A stretch of DNA of 64,000 nt from Moringa oleifera. Taxonomy: Eukaryota > Streptophyta > Magnoliopsida > Brassicales > Moringaceae. The DNA lies in NCBI GenBank assembly GCA_021397835.1, contig JAJFZO010000094.1, positions 5,556,001 through 5,620,000 on the forward strand, read 5' to 3'. The notes below the pieces were generated by a model. That model did no database searches and had not been told where the DNA came from. It saw only the letters and a list, made by a program, of their open reading frames with translations. Positions 24,101-37,938 of the stretch are shown here, one piece after another. A program made the position numbers and the translations under genes. Each line of letters starts with the position of its first letter. Position 1 is the first letter of the stretch.

Positions 24101-27100
24101 TCTTAAATTTTTTAAGTACAAATAAGCCCAGAAAGGTGACGCAGCAAGGACAACTTCCCCCTGCTCATGTGCATCCTATGCAACAACCACCATCTCAAAT
24201 TACTCAAGGGCAGTCTCACGATAATCAAATGAATCTGCAGTTGCAATCTATGAAATTACAAGGTTCTGTACCAACAGTGCAACAGAGCAGTATGTCAAGT
24301 TTGCAGCAGAATTCTCTGTCAAGTGTATCTGGTGTTTCCACAACACAACAAAACATGTTAAATTCTCTGCAGGCAGGTTCCAGTTTAGATTCAGGACAAG
24401 GAAATGCATTCAGCTCATTACAGCAAGTTCCCATGGGATCTCTGCAACAAAATACTCGAAGTACTTCTCAGCAAGCACACAGTAATCCCATGCCTTCACA
24501 AAGTGGGGTGAATTCATTGCAGCCAAATATGAATCCTCTTCAGTCAACTTCCACCATGCTTCAAAGTCAGCATATGAAACAACAACATGAACAACAGATT
24601 TTGCAGACTCAACAGCTCAAACAACAGCAATTTCAGCAGCGCCAGATGCAGCAGCAATTGATGCAGAAGCAGCAACAGCAGCAATTACACCAGCAAGCAA
24701 AACAGCAGCTGTCTGCAGAATTGCAGATGCACCAAATGCAACAGTTGCATCAGATGAATGATGTGAATGATCTGAAAATGAGACAAGGGATGAATCTTAA
24801 GCCAGGGATGTTTCAACAACATCTCCCTGCAGGCCAGCGGTCCACTTACTCTCTTCAACAGTTAAAACAAGGATCCCAGTTTTCTATGTCTTCACCCCAA
24901 ATCCTACAGACTGCATCTCCTCAAATGACACAACATCTTTCTCCACAGGCTGACCTGCAAAATCTGCCAACATCTATTACAAAAACTGGAACCCCTTTGC
25001 AATCCGCAAGCTCACCTTTGGTTGTCCCATCTCCTTCAACTCCATTGGCACCATCTCCTGTGGCAGGAGATACTGAGAAACCCATTTTAGGTGCATCCTC
25101 ACTCTCAAATGCTAGAAATGTTGGACACCAACAAACAACTGGCGAACAAGCAGCAGCAGCTCAATCCCTTGCCATTGGCACTCCTGGCATATCAACCTCA
25201 CCTCTGCTTGAGTTCACCAGTCCAGATGGCAGTCATGGTAATGCCCTGGTGACTGTTCCGAGCAAACCGACTGTTACAGAACAACCTATTGAGCGCCTAA
25301 TTAAAGCGGTCAGTTAAAACTTTCCTACATACTAATTTCTAGTGGTGCTTGATGATTTTAAATGAACAGAAGGGAAAAAATGTTGTGAAGTTATGTCTCT
25401 TACTTTTCAGTTTGTGTTGGCTGTGAATGATATAATTGTACTGTGGAATTTTAGGTAAAATCTATGTCACACAAAGCACTGAGTGCATCTGTTAGTGACA
25501 TTGGCTCAGTCGTCAGCATGACAGATAGGATAGCAGGATCAGCTCCTGGTAATGGGTCTAGAGCTGCTGTTGGTGAAGATTTGGTCACAATGACAAAGTG
25601 CCGTCTGCAAGCCAGAAACTTCATTGCACAAGATGGGAAAGATGAAACAATGTGCACAAAGAGAGTGAGGCGCTATTCCAGTGCTGTGCCCTTCAATGTT
25701 GTGTCATCAGCAGGCACAGTAAATGATAGCTTCAAGCAGTTGACTGGTCCAGAGGCAACTGATCTGGAATCCACTGCATCATCTAGTATCAAGAGGTTAA
25801 AAATTGAGGTATTGTTCTGAGCTTGTGAAATTTTTCTAAAGAAGTTTCAGCTGCTGATGCCAGATGTGGTATTATTAGATTAACTTCTTTGTGATATACA
25901 GTTCCTGCATTGGATGACTGAGGTTCTGTTGCTTCTGGTTTTCCTCCAGAAACTCATCGCTGGTATTGCCATTTTGGCATTATAGTCCTGATAGATCTTT
26001 GCCTTAGGGATTAGATTTTGAAAGCCCTGAAAATTTGGAAAGTTAACTAGGTTCAGTCATCTGTACTAGGGGATTTTGCTGAAATGAAGAACCATGGAGT
26101 TCAATGTAAGAGACCATTTTCAGTCCTTCAGACTATCAATCCAGACAAAGTTCAGAGGTCTAGGATGAAAGTAAATATGTTAGCATCTTAATTTCGAGAG
26201 ATGAAAGTTTTGTGACTCTTGAAGAACCATTATATATTTACATAGGTGAGATGGTGACAATACGAGGATGTCTTGTTTGAGAAAAGCAGTGAGTGCGATT
26301 CAACTTAGTGGCACCAAAAGTTGTGCTCAAGAAGAACGGCATAAGAAATATGGGGAACAGTATGGTATATAAAATTATAGAAGGAATGGTCCTTTATTGA
26401 GGCCAAGATCTGTAGCAAAAATTATTCATTTGGCTTAACTCAAGCGGTTGGATTGAGGTCTACTTGTATTTGTGGGTTTTGTGCATCCGTTTTTTTGCAT
26501 ATGTGATGATGATATGAGTAATATGTAACATAAGCATCATGGAAAAAACAGTGAAGTCCATGTTTGAATTTTGGACCTGGCTGTTGCTAGTAAATTTATG
26601 ATCCCTATATTCTTAGTCTTTTAACTGTATATAGATGTGCTTACTTTTAGATAGAAGCTAAAATCATTCATGTACATGGGTGGCTCTTCTGTGGTACCTT
26701 ATATATAATATAGTTTTTTTGTTTCTGAAAAAAAAAAAAACTATTTTGGTTTCTACCAAGTGCATGCTACTAGCTTTGAAGTCAGTACCAATGATAAATA
26801 TTAAGTTATTGTCGTCCCATATTAGACTTCTTGTTTTCGTGAAACAGATTTTTATTTATAAATGATTGCTTGAACTTTGATAAAGCAATTCATGAAGTCA
26901 TATATTAAGATTAGGATTTACGAACATTGCTTGATTAACTCAATCATTGAGACTATGCAGGTAAAAGAATGATGGTTGAATATTGATGCAGAATTTGAAT
27001 TTTTCTTAAGTTAGTGTTGGTTGAACTTTTGGGTAAATTTTGAAATTCTTTATGTTTAGGGATTTTGCATTAAAGATTTCGAAAACCTAAGAATTTTAGA

Positions 27101-28024
27101 TTTTCTTTGCCATTGTAGCCCATAAACTCTTGTCAGAATGCCTTGTTAGCTTCTTGAATGCAAAGAGATACCACGTCTCATCTTGCAGGCTAATCATGCC
27201 CTTTCAGAAGAAATAAGACAGATAAATCAGCAACTTATGGACACAGTGGTTGATATCAGTGATGAAGATGTTGATCCAAGTGTAGCAGCTGCTGCTTTTG
27301 CCGAAGGAGGTGAAGGTACCATTGTTACATGCTCTTTCAGTGCTGTGGCTCTCAGTCCAACCTTGAAATCTCGCTATGCTTCAGGACAATTGGTAAGCTA
27401 TGAAAACTTCCATTAGGAAGCGACTTGTGAACCAAAAAGCATTAAGCTTCTCTCTTTATTTACTTGTTTGTTATTATGTGCAGTCAATAATTCAACCATT
27501 ACGCTTGTTGGTTCCACCAAGCTATCCGCATTGCTCCCCAGTACTTTTAGACAAGTTTCCAGTTGAAGTCAGGTAAGGGAAACTGTAGATTGGGCTCATT
27601 TAAGAATTTAACTTTCTGCAACTTATGTGGCAATCTCTAAATGAAGTTATGCTTGTTCAACTAAATGAATCGAATATGGCCAACAATTCTAGGCATAATT
27701 TTTTTTGGTGTAGATCTAGAAATTAGAAAGTCTCTGTTGTTTCTTTCTTTTTTTGCATTCCTGCTTGAATATGATACTATGAAATCTCATTCCTGGTATT
27801 AACGCCTGATATTTTACAGTAAGGAATATGAAGATCTTTCTGCGAAAATGAAGTCAAGGTTTAGCATATCACTCCGAAGCCTCTCACTGCCCATGTCCCT
27901 CAGAGAAATAGCGAGGACCTGGGATAATTGTGCGCGTGCTGTTATTTCAGAGTATGCAGAACAGATGGGTGGGGGCAGCTTCAGCTCTAAATATGGGACC
28001 TGGGAGAACTGCCTGACTGCATAA
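18173..28024 (+). CDS. MED15: Mediator complex subunit 15 (MED15a-like, KIX domain)
   Basis: Eleven coding exons: 18173-18285, 19114-19225, 19420-19540, 19978-21324, 22013-22083, 23575-23649, 23947-25308, 25455-25808, 27189-27392, 27484-27572, 27820-28024. All have GT-AG introns; total 1350 aa, close to Arabidopsis MED15a. Residues about 18-95 are the KIX domain ([19 protein letters not shown]...AVRFEEKIY...[12 protein letters not shown]), which binds activation domains. Residues about 120-560 are a Gln-rich region with many CAG/CAA runs. Exons 5-7 encode a conserved segment ([20 protein letters not shown]) followed by a second Gln-rich stretch. Exons 8-11 are the conserved C-terminal Mediator-binding part, starting around PIERLIKAV and ending [13 protein letters not shown]. 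It is a nuclear coactivator in the Mediator tail that links transcription factors to RNA polymerase II. No lesion is seen. Confidence 0.95.
20270..21300 (+). repeat. CAG/CAA tract region encoding polyglutamine (MED15 exon 4)
   Basis: Dense runs of CAG and CAA codons encode Gln stretches of up to about ten residues. CAA codons interrupt the CAG runs. Antisense and out-of-frame open frames here come from the triplet bias and are not separate genes. Confidence 0.7.
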
Positions 28025-28500
28025 TCATATTCACTAACCCGAGGAAAACAAAAATCATGATTCAAAATTCAGACTACAGGGAGACTTAGAATTATAGGTT
28101 TTTGGTAAATTATTTTTGACTACAGGTTAACTTTTTTTATGGTGAAGCTTTTTGTGAAATTTGTGCTGTCGGAATTGCTTTGGCTCAGGCCAGAAAACAG
28201 AGTTTTGCCTGTGGGTCAAAACATTGGGCAATATACACATATTTAACATTGTTATCTTTTTTTTTAGTTGTTGGTCTTCTATGTTAGGTTGTATATTGTA
28301 CCTGGCCGAAGTGATTTCTCACCATTGGTAACAGGTACGGATTGCCCCTGCCTGCAAGTCAAAAGGCTTCTCTTAGTTTGTCTGAAGTTTATCAGTTTTG
28401 TTTTTTTATGGGTTGTTCCAGGCCCAACTCTACAGAATGGATGTGGTTTATGGACCTGATGTTAAGGCTAGTTTATTGAATCTTTTTTTCTTGTAAAAAA
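28025..28500 (+). other. MED15 3' flank
   Basis: T-rich sequence after the MED15 stop; probably the 3' untranslated region. No separate gene is seen. Confidence 0.4.
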
Positions 28501-28554
28501 TAAAAAATTAAGAAAAATTACAAAAATTGAGTAAATATGATTTAAAATTTTTAA

Positions 28555-28905
28555 AAATATATATTTTAATTTTTTATGTTAAATTAAATTGATTTTTTAA
28601 AAATTATTATAAAAATTAAATATATTCGTTGTTAATGATACAAATAAATTTTATATTTTATTTCAAAAATTTTTTTGAAATTTTGAATAATTTTTTCATG
28701 AGTTATTTATTGTAAAATTTTTAAATTTTTGATAATATATATTTTAAAAAATTTAAAATTTTTATAATGATCTTTTGGATTTTTTTATATTTATATAAAA
28801 TTTTGAGTCAAAATTACGGTATTTTTAATTTTAGTATTTTTATTTTAAAATTTTTTAATAAAGTTTAATTTGATTATTTCTCCTTAATTAGAGTTTGTTT
28901 GACTT
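28555..28905 (-). repeat. Dispersed AT-rich repeat, copy D (inverted)
   Basis: Reads in reverse complement: TAATTTTGACTCAAAATTTT, then 'ATATAAATATAAAAAAATCC', then 'AAAATATAAAATTTATTTG'. These match the core and second half of the copies at 2.3 and 3.4 kb. It lies just left of the LINE. Confidence 0.5.
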
Positions 28906-29399
28906 AAATTTTGATTTTTAAATGTTAAAAGAATTCTAATCTTTTGAGTTCTTTGAAAATGTATTGAAAAAATAGTTATAAAATAAAAATAGATATAAAT
29001 TTTTCTTTGATTGAATTTTTAGTCAAATTTTTTATATGTATATTTATAATTTTTCAATAATTGAAGTTTATTTAATTATATTTTTATTTTTTGAGCAAAA
29101 ATAGAAGATTAAGTATTATTTACTAATCACCAAGCAGTGTATTCTTATATATATAATTAGCTTAAGAAATTAGTAACTCTATAAAATCAATAAGATCTTT
29201 CTTATTTATAAAATATTCATCTGAATTTCAAAAATTTAAAATTTTAATCCAAGACTCTCTGATTACAGATAAAAATGTTTTTAAATTATCAAAAGCCCTT
29301 TTACTCCTATTTCGTCAAATGTTTTGAAAAACTAATTGCAGATCATCTTCACTTACTTCTTTTTCTCTTTTTCAAACTCATACATTGTCCGTGACACTA

Positions 29400-32300
29400 C
29401 CTTATCTCCTACAGACCCAACACGTACTCACAACAAACCTAAAAAATTGAGAAGTGAGCGTCATAATTGAGCATTTTAATTACATCCCATCAGTAAGTGA
29501 TAAACTATTTCATCATGTTTTTTGGCACAAGTAATAGTGATTTGCTAATATCTTACTTCATTTTCTTAGGTTATCTGTCATCAAACTCCTTCCATTCATT
29601 GCCTCCTAAATGAAAAAAGCAACCTTCAGAGGAACTTTGACATTTTAAATCTGTTTCTAGGGAACGATATCCCTTCAACCCCTTTGCACATCCCACTAAA
29701 TAAGACTTGACAGTAAAACAACTGCCACCCTTACTTCTATGCTTCCATACCACTGAGTCCTCCATATCTCCTTAACACTGATGTTTTGAATGAAAGCATA
29801 CAAGCTCTCATTCTATACAACTTCTTACTCTTGGGCATTTCTTTTGAATTGCACAAACTAGAAGTGTCCGTCCCTACACTTATTGAGCCAAGCTTCTTTG
29901 TTGCATGCCAAGAAGAAAACAACAAGAAACAAAACTTTTAAGGGTGTGTCCCACACCATCTATCATACCAAAACTTGATCTTAGCTCCTCTTTCGACTTG
30001 AACCCAATCAATTCCTCAAATTCCTCCTACCTTTTTCTATTAGCCTTTTAACCCTTAATACCATATGGATCCTCTATCTCTTATAATCCTCCAATATCAT
30101 TCCAACTTGTCCTATTTTGCAAATAATAATGTTCAATGTAACCTTCCTTTCTTCGATATAAACCTCCATAGCCACTTACCCATTAAGATCTTATTAAATA
30201 ATATAAAATTCTTAATCCCAAGCTCACCTTTTATCATGGGTTATGTAATCACCTCTCACCATACGAGATGGTATTTATAGTACTCTCTCATATTATTCCA
30301 TAAAAACTTTCTTTGTATTGCATCTAGTTTAGTAGCTACAGCCTTTGGTAGTGAAAAGATAAACATAAAATAAACAAGTAAGTTGGCAAAAGTGGTCTTG
30401 ATCTAAGTTCATCTACCAGTTTTGAAGAAATATTTTTCCTTCATCTAGCTAGTTTCCTTTTAAATCTCTTCATAACCCTATTCTGTATCATAGCCTCCTT
30501 GCATCCAGCTTCCAAAAGCAGCCCCAAATACTTCATAGAAAATTTTACTAATTTAGCTCTCATCAAACAGGCTAAAACCTTACCATTTTCTACATCACGC
30601 ACCATTATAATCTTCATTTTATTCAAATTAATTTTTAGCCTAGAAGAAGCCTCGAAAATAAATAATAAAATCTTTAAAACTTAATTACTTACTCCTTATT
30701 AACTTCACAAAAAATTATTGTGTCATCAATAAATAACATATGCAACATTATCACCTTTCTCTCATCACTGTTTACTTTAAATCCCTCTAATAACCCTTAT
30801 TAACAGCCTTAGTCAAAAATTCATCTGGCCCCTCCATTGCCAAAATAAATAGTAAAAGATATAGAAGATTCCTCTGTATAAGACCTTAGATGCCTTAAAA
30901 AATTCAAAAGCGCAATTATTCATTAATATTACATAAGAGGTAATAGAAATGCACCATGACATCTAGTAACACCATTTAGATTCACATCCCACTCTATTTA
31001 GCATATATATTAAGAAATCCCATAAGAAGTGATCATAGATTTTTTCAATATCCATTTACAATACCTGTTATCCCCTCTTTTATTCGGCTATCCGCTACCT
31101 CTTTTGCGACAAATACAACATCCAAGATTTGTTTATCCCTTATAAACGCATTTTGACTACTACTTATCATAACTTCACTATCCGTTTAAACCTCTTTACT
31201 AATAATTTAGAAATCAACTTATATGCACACCCAATCAAGCTAATTAGTTTATAACTAGTAATTTTCTTGGCTCCTGTCTTCTTAGGAGTTAATACAATGA
31301 ATGTAGAATTAAAAGACTATATGTACCTCTCATTCTCATAAAATTCTATAAACATCCTCAAAATATCAATTTTTACAATCTCGTAATTAGATTTTAAGAA
31401 AGCCATTGTAAAACCATCAGTCTTTAGAACCTTATTCCCGTCACAATCTCTTAAAGCATTTCAAATCTCATCTTCCTCAAAATACTTTTAAATATCCTCT
31501 TTCAACTCTAAACCAATTTGCTTGAATTCTAACCATTTTGGTTTTGAGGACCACACATTTGGTTCCCGAAACATGTTCTCATAGAATATGTTAACACCTT
31601 CCTTTAACCCCTGCTTTTCAACCAAGGCTTCACCTTCAATTTGCATCTTACTTGCATAATTATACCTCCTATAAGAATTAGCCATCTTATAAAAAAAAAA
31701 TAAAATTAGTGTTTATATTTTTGGCCTTTAACTAAAGTGCTTTTAATTTCTACCTCAATGATATTTCTTTCAATTTTAATAAGTGCATCAGCTCTTTATT
31801 GGTTGTCATTCTTTTTTTTTCTAAAACCACCTTATATCTTTATTGCCCATAATAGCATTATCCAGTTATTGCAAGTCACTCCATAGTTTAGCCCTCCTCT
31901 TTCCCAAGTTGCCAAATTACTCTTTACTCCATTTTTTCGCTTCTACTTTTATTACTTTCAGTATTCTTGCAATTACAAAACTTGCATTTTCTTTCTCGTT
32001 TGCACCTTCCCACCATTCTTTAACTAGTTTGTCAAAATCCTTGATATGTAACTATATATTCTCGAAGTTAAATGGATAGTAGGCTCCATTTAATAATGTT
32101 TATCTCTAGCATATACTTGAAAATCTCTCTTCCTAACAGTTAAAAACTAGGAATATATCTAAAAAAGATAAAGAGGATTTATCCCTTAAATTAGACGAAG
32201 TGTATAATCCATCTATTAGAGGTAGATTCTAAAATTTTAATTCTAAAATTGTTTCTCTAAACTCAAGCCATTGCACCACTTACTGGTACTTTTTCATGCG

Positions 32301-34480
32301 AAAATAAAATTTCGTTGAAATAACCTCCTAACACCTAAAGGGTCCTTTCTCGGCTCCTCTAATAATCTCTTAAATCTTCAATAATGCCTTTCTTTCTCTC
32401 TAAATGCAACTACTATAAGCTCTGGTGAACATAATCTCCATTCTTTTATGCTCCTTTTAAATATACAAGTCAAAGATTGAGAACCCAACCAGCTTTTCTT
32501 TAATATTTCTAAAGTACAATTCCAACATAACAAAATTCCATTTAAACTTTCCTGCACCACTTTGCTAGCCCATTTTATATTTTGTCTACTTTATAAACTT
32601 CTCATTACTCCTTCTATCATCTCCTTCAATTTTATTTCTTATAAACAAACTATGTCCAACTTTCACTTACCGAGTGGCTACTTAGCTATTATACTTTTAT
32701 TCATACTATTAAACCCCTCACATTTCATTATAGTACCTTAAATGCCATGGTTATATGAGTTATGAGCTCCTGAAAAGTCCATTACCTCTATCCTGATCTT
32801 TCCTTCCTTTTTATAATTCACCCCAAATTTTAGCCTTCATAACTCTCCATTGATTTCTCAACCACTTCTGCTCTTTATTGCTTCTTTTTCTCCAGACAAG
32901 TTAGTAAAACATTTTCTTCTTTTTATTCTTGTAAATAGGGAGAATGCTTCTTCCTCCAAGCCATTAAAGTTTAGATCAAATAACTTCTAAATTCTGAGCA
33001 AGTTACTTAAAACCTTTCTTGAGATCTCTTGTTCATTCAAATCATCATACACCACTATATCCAATTTACTCTTATTATTCAGTCTCTCCATACTCAACAT
33101 CTATCTTTTCCTGCTAGCTTTCCTTCTCCCACCTTCTTCAGTATTGCACACTGTCAATAGTGTAACCTTTAGCCCACCTTCGCCTTTATTCCCTACCTAA
33201 TTGAAAGCCTTAATTTCTAAGTGCCCCTCCTCATATGAAATACATAATTGGACTAGTGTATCCATTACTTCTCCCTTATAATTCACCTCTACCTTATTAT
33301 GATTCATTGCATAAAAAGGATTAGATATCGACGTTACCAAGCAATCACCATCAATTAAGCACTTGCATAACTTTGTAATTACTTTACTTCTCCTTTTGTG
33401 ATAATCTCCTCCCCATTTACTTTGCAACGCAAAAGCATATATCTTAACGATCCAATCTGCCTTTCTGATCCACTATCTGACTTAATGCATAAACTCAACT
33501 CCTCTAGGCTAAGATCGCTTCTGAACCCATATCTCATTTACTAACTAACCCACTTAAAGCCATTAATTGAACCTAGTCCAGATCCTCTTGATTGCAACCT
33601 ATTTGTAAACTTAATCCTGAACTCGACCTATTAGCCACCCGATGTACCACTTATCCTCTAGGCTTACCTACCTGAACAACCAACCTTCATATCCAACCCA
33701 TTTACTCTCCTATTATCATTCTTCAGCCAAAAGAGAGACTTGGACTCCCACCATAAATAAGATTTAAATCACACAAAAGCCTTAAAGGTAGGGCCTATCA
33801 AATCTCCTTTTTTGCCTAATGATCTAACCACAAAAACCCTACCCCTATAGTTTCTTTCTTGACCTCATCGACAGCCACCACTTACTTCCAAGATTTTACA
33901 GCATTTATCGTTTTCCTTTTCCAATGCGAATCTTTGGCCATCTCATACTTAGTTCCTCCATAACAATATGGAAATATAAAAAAATCCGTATTTAAAGTTG
34001 CATCAACTACCAAATTTCTACCAGCGGTGGCCATAGTCACTGAATTTACCAATAGACTTCGATCAATAGTGACCTCCTTCATCTCCCTATTGGTTGCTTT
34101 CATTCTGTATTTCTCCCTCACTATCTTCTACCAATGAAAACCCTTGCTGTCATCCAGTAAGTAAATTGATCTCGTTCTTCCCTTAACAATCTCTGACATC
34201 CTTAAAAATGTACCATTGTCGTTCAAGCCTACCACTATGAGGAGAACCTTGCTTCCCTCTCTTCTTTCCCTCGTCTAACCTTCCTTCCTCTTAGCCATAA
34301 CCAACCCATTCATCGATAACTAGAACCTTAAGGTCTTTTTTGGATAGATACATTGACACTCGCTTACCCTTGCTTTGCTCCGTTATCCTCACACCTCATC
34401 CATCTCCATTACCATCAAATTCGAATATCTTTCTCTCGATACTAAACAAATGACACCTTACTATTTTCGTACAAATCCTC
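29400..34480 (-). mobile_element. Decayed LINE (L1-type non-LTR retrotransposon)
   Basis: Conceptual minus-strand translation shows LINE pieces in the right order, broken by stops and frameshifts. Near 32.6 kb is an endonuclease segment (KLDIVCL, stop, EIK) around the catalytic Glu. At 31.7-30.4 kb are reverse transcriptase blocks: ALRDCDGNKVLKTDGFTMAF, STFIVLTPKKTGAKKITSYK, SSSQNAFIRDKQILDVV, the catalytic box as LHMLFIDDTIIF near 30.73 kb, and KYLGLLLEAGCKEAMI near 30.5 kb. At 29.76-29.57 kb is a zf-RVT-like segment (DSVVWKHRSKGG...FTVKSY). Upstream of about 32.8 kb is weak ORF1-like sequence without a clear domain. No intact ORF remains, so the copy is inactive. The ends are estimates; no target-site duplication or tail was identified. 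Confidence 0.8.
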
Positions 34481-34559
34481 CCCAACATTTTTCTCCCTCT
34501 CTTGAATATCTTCCTCTCTAATTGTTATTTTTATATAATCATATTCTAACTTATTATAA

Positions 34560-35080
34560 AATCAGTAGTTAAATATTATAATTTTAGGTCAAAAATAAAA
34601 AAATTTAAATTATATTATATTTTAATTTACACTTCGATGTTAGATCAACTGTATATTTAATTTTTTAATTTAATTTGAATTAAAATTTAAATATATTTTT
34701 ATCATTGAAATATTTAAATGAGTTAAACAAATTTTAAATTTATTTTAAATTTTAAATAATTTTTAACATACAAATTATTGTTTATAATTTTTAAAATTTT
34801 ATAATATGACTTTTTAAAATATATTTTTATATTTAAAGTTAATTTTTTAATAAAAATATTAATTTAAATATTTCAAAGTTTAAATTGAATCAAAATGAAA
34901 TATTGTATGTATAAATGATCCAATTGATATTTTAAAATCTAAAATATAATTTATCATATTATTTTTATTGAAAAACTTACCTAAATTTTATGCTTTTTAA
35001 TTAAAAATAACCAGATAGATTTTTAATAAAAATAAAGTCATCATATAAAATTATTTCAATCTCAAAATTAAATATTCAAA
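34560..35080 (-). repeat. Dispersed AT-rich repeat, copy E (inverted)
   Basis: Contains, in reverse complement, 'AATTTGTTTAACTCATTTAA' and 'TATTTCAATGATAAAAATAT', the second-half phrases of the repeat family. It flanks the LINE on the right in the same orientation as copy D on the left. Confidence 0.5.
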
Positions 35081-35267
35081 AAAGTATAATTTATTCATTC
35101 AATTATGTGATTGACACATAACATAACAAGGCCTTACAGTTTGAGATGAGACAAGCCATGCAGAAAAAAATGAAGTAAAGAAGAAAAAAAAAAAAGAAGG
35201 AAAACATCTGTGCAAATGGAAGGGAACTATGGAAGCATGCATGCATGGCTCCTTTACAGTGGGTTAC

Positions 35268-35994
35268 TCATTTGTCTTCAGAGAAGAAGCGGTTGATTGT
35301 AGGCATGACTTCAGGCGGGCGTGTACGAAGGAACTTGCGTAGCTTATGCTCTGTGTACCTCTCTCCTTCCTCTTCGTTATCCACAATCACCTTGCTTCGT
35401 TGAGCTTTGTTTACTCTGCAACATCATTAATCCAAGTTCAAAAATGAGTTCAGCAGTGTTACTTCTGAGTCTTTATCAAGTCTCCCATTCGATTTTCCTT
35501 TCGTTTTTCTCTCCAAATAAAAAGACCCATTTGAGAACTTTCATTTTCTTCTCATGGGTCTGTTTTCTTTTTGAATTCCAAGGAAAATTTAATGATGAGA
35601 CGGGAAAATTAACTAAATAGTAGAGTCTCCTGTCCAGTTTTCATTTTCTCTGTCCATACAGAAAGATCCATTCGAGAACTTCTCTTTCTCCCTTTCCCTG
35701 GTATGTTTTCTTTTGGAGTTTTAATGATGAAATAGGAAATGAAATGGTTATGTTGATGAAGACCGAGAGTTAGCAGATGAAAATACCTGACTGCAGGGTT
35801 CTGGAGAAGGTTCCTTGTAAGCTGAAAAACGCACAGGCCGCATACAAAACCCAGTGGTACTAGCAGTGGGTAGATCTGGTTCATTACATACACAAAAAAA
35901 AAAAAAAAAATGAACGAAAATGAAAAGGCATAAAATATATTGATGATATGACAAGGTAGTTCTTGCTTACCTCTGGCTTCATCCAACGCCCCAT
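35268..35994 (-). CDS. B12D family protein
   Basis: Three exons: 35994-35971, 35875-35787, 35415-35268; total 86 aa, the usual length of the family. The protein starts MGRWMKPEIYPLLVPLGFVC, which gives a short cytosolic or matrix start and one membrane segment (about residues 10-30). It continues QLTRNLLQNPAVRVNKAQRS and ends EHKLRKFLRTRPPEVMPTIN then RFFSEDK, the conserved B12D C-terminus. B12D proteins are small mitochondrial membrane proteins related to the NDUFA4/MLRQ family, first known from barley aleurone. A long open frame on the same strand (36016-35609) arises from reading through the introns. Confidence 0.9.
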
Positions 35995-37938
35995 TGGATC
36001 TTCTCCCTTCAACCACTCTGTAAGAACAACAGCTTATTCAAAGGCTCTTCTACACTTCAAATTGATTTGCTTGTATTTCTGGAACTGTATCTCTACAGAT
36101 TTTCTCTATATATTGATTGTCAATTGGGTTACAGTGGAAGCAGGCCAGCTACGTATTATAAACATTCCTGCTGGCTGCCTTGTTACATGTCAGTGGGCTG
36201 CACCGAAAACCAGGGGCTCAGCATCTTGTTTTTGATTAAACAGTAAGTCTTCAGATGACCCCCTAAGGAATAACCATCAGGATGTTTTATATTCAATCGG
36301 AATTTTGGACCAGAAAATTCAAAGTCTGCCTGGGGTCATCCCAAGTTGCATTTACTTGTGTGATGACAAGAAATTTCCAAGTAAAAATTGATTTTATGGT
36401 TTGATTTTATCTCCTTGACTTGTACAGAAGATACTGTCCACATATGTGGCCATAAAAGGCAATGAGAAATATGTATCTTCACTGTATCACATTTCTTATC
36501 TTTATCAACTTATTGGCTCTTTCCACATCATTGTTACATGAGACCAGAATATGATAATGGGGCAATTAGTCAACTGATGGAAAATTGTCAATCTTAAGGG
36601 TCAAGTTGTAATAATCAAAGGCACTGACACTTTCTTTTTGGACTAAAATAAGGTTAGAGATACAAGAAGCCCAATTAATTAAACCCACCAATCTGAGCCC
36701 AACATTTCTAGAGCCTCCACAGGCCCAGTTTTCTATTCCAATTTCTTACAATTCTCGTAGTCATTGAATGAAAAGTTTGTAATCATGCAGATTTCATCCC
36801 ATTTAAGGTCTAATAATCTTGTGGGCAGCTCAATAAAGTAATAGAGAAATATTTTTGTGGTGGGAGTTCAGAATTTTTTGAGAAGATAAAAATATATTTT
36901 TCTGAATTATTATGATAAAAGACTGATAGCGCATTTTCTTGGTGAGTAATCACAATCAACAATGCTACTATCTTGTATGCCTTTCTTGGCATCCAAACAC
37001 AGTAATCTTCCGAGTCTTTAACACAATTCACAACCCCTTTAGGGTTATCTTTTTGTCAGTTTATCAGGATCATCAGACATGGACATTCAGGTTTAAGCCT
37101 CACCAATTCAATATCATAAAACCCAATAACAGAAAGACTTCCTTTTAGTTTCAGGGCTACCAAAAGAAAGACCCAAAAGACTGCAGGAACATGCGAGAAA
37201 GTTTACCATTGAAGTATATTGCAAGGCACAGTTGGGGTGTCCTTTTTATCAGAAGTGGACTCACTACTTGTCCCTACACTCATTTCCTTGACCACAACTC
37301 TTTCTTCTACCACCAAAAACACATGAAGAACAAAACAGTCCCTCACCCCCCCTCGATATCTTTTGTTCTCAAAGCAATGCTGCTGTTCTGGACCTATCAT
37401 TAAGAAAACGAGTTATATAATCTATAAATTAACACGTTTTCAGTTTATTTCAATTTATTAGCATTTCTTTCGGGTTATAAATCAAAGGGTTTTAACTCGA
37501 AAGGCATGCCTTTTTTATCATTTTTTCTTAAATGAGAATGATACACAACAGTGAGATTTAGTGGTTATACAATGTATACTCAATCACCATGGTCGTCTTC
37601 AAAGGGTACCGTTGAGATGTAATTCTCAGCAGAACTCTTAAATCTTTTCCTCCAGTTGTCAGTTTGTCACCTAACTGTTGCTTGAAGATATGGAAAGTGA
37701 AGAACGTAAACCAGAGAGGAGAAGCGACGAATATTATATTAGTTCATAACAACCAGTAGGTAAGCCATCTCTCCGGAATTTGGAGAGGCCTGCTTGCTGG
37801 TCTTTCTTCCTTTAATACAAAAACATAGTCGTTTATATTCCTCTGTTAACCATTGCACTTTGACAGTCGGCAGAACTTGCTTCGAGGCTATACTCAACTC
37901 TCGTTTTCAACAGAGATCGATACCATAGGCTTAGGGAG
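35995..37938. other. Intergenic: B12D and COBL4 promoters
   Basis: The two genes are divergent and this 1.9-kb gap holds both upstream regions. No ORF here shows protein similarity. A TATA-like TTTATATTCC lies near 37832, about 100 bp before the COBL4 start. Confidence 0.45.

Noticed and set aside
35609..36016. 135-codon minus-strand frame
   Set aside because: It reads through B12D introns in another frame; the spliced three-exon model explains the sequence better.
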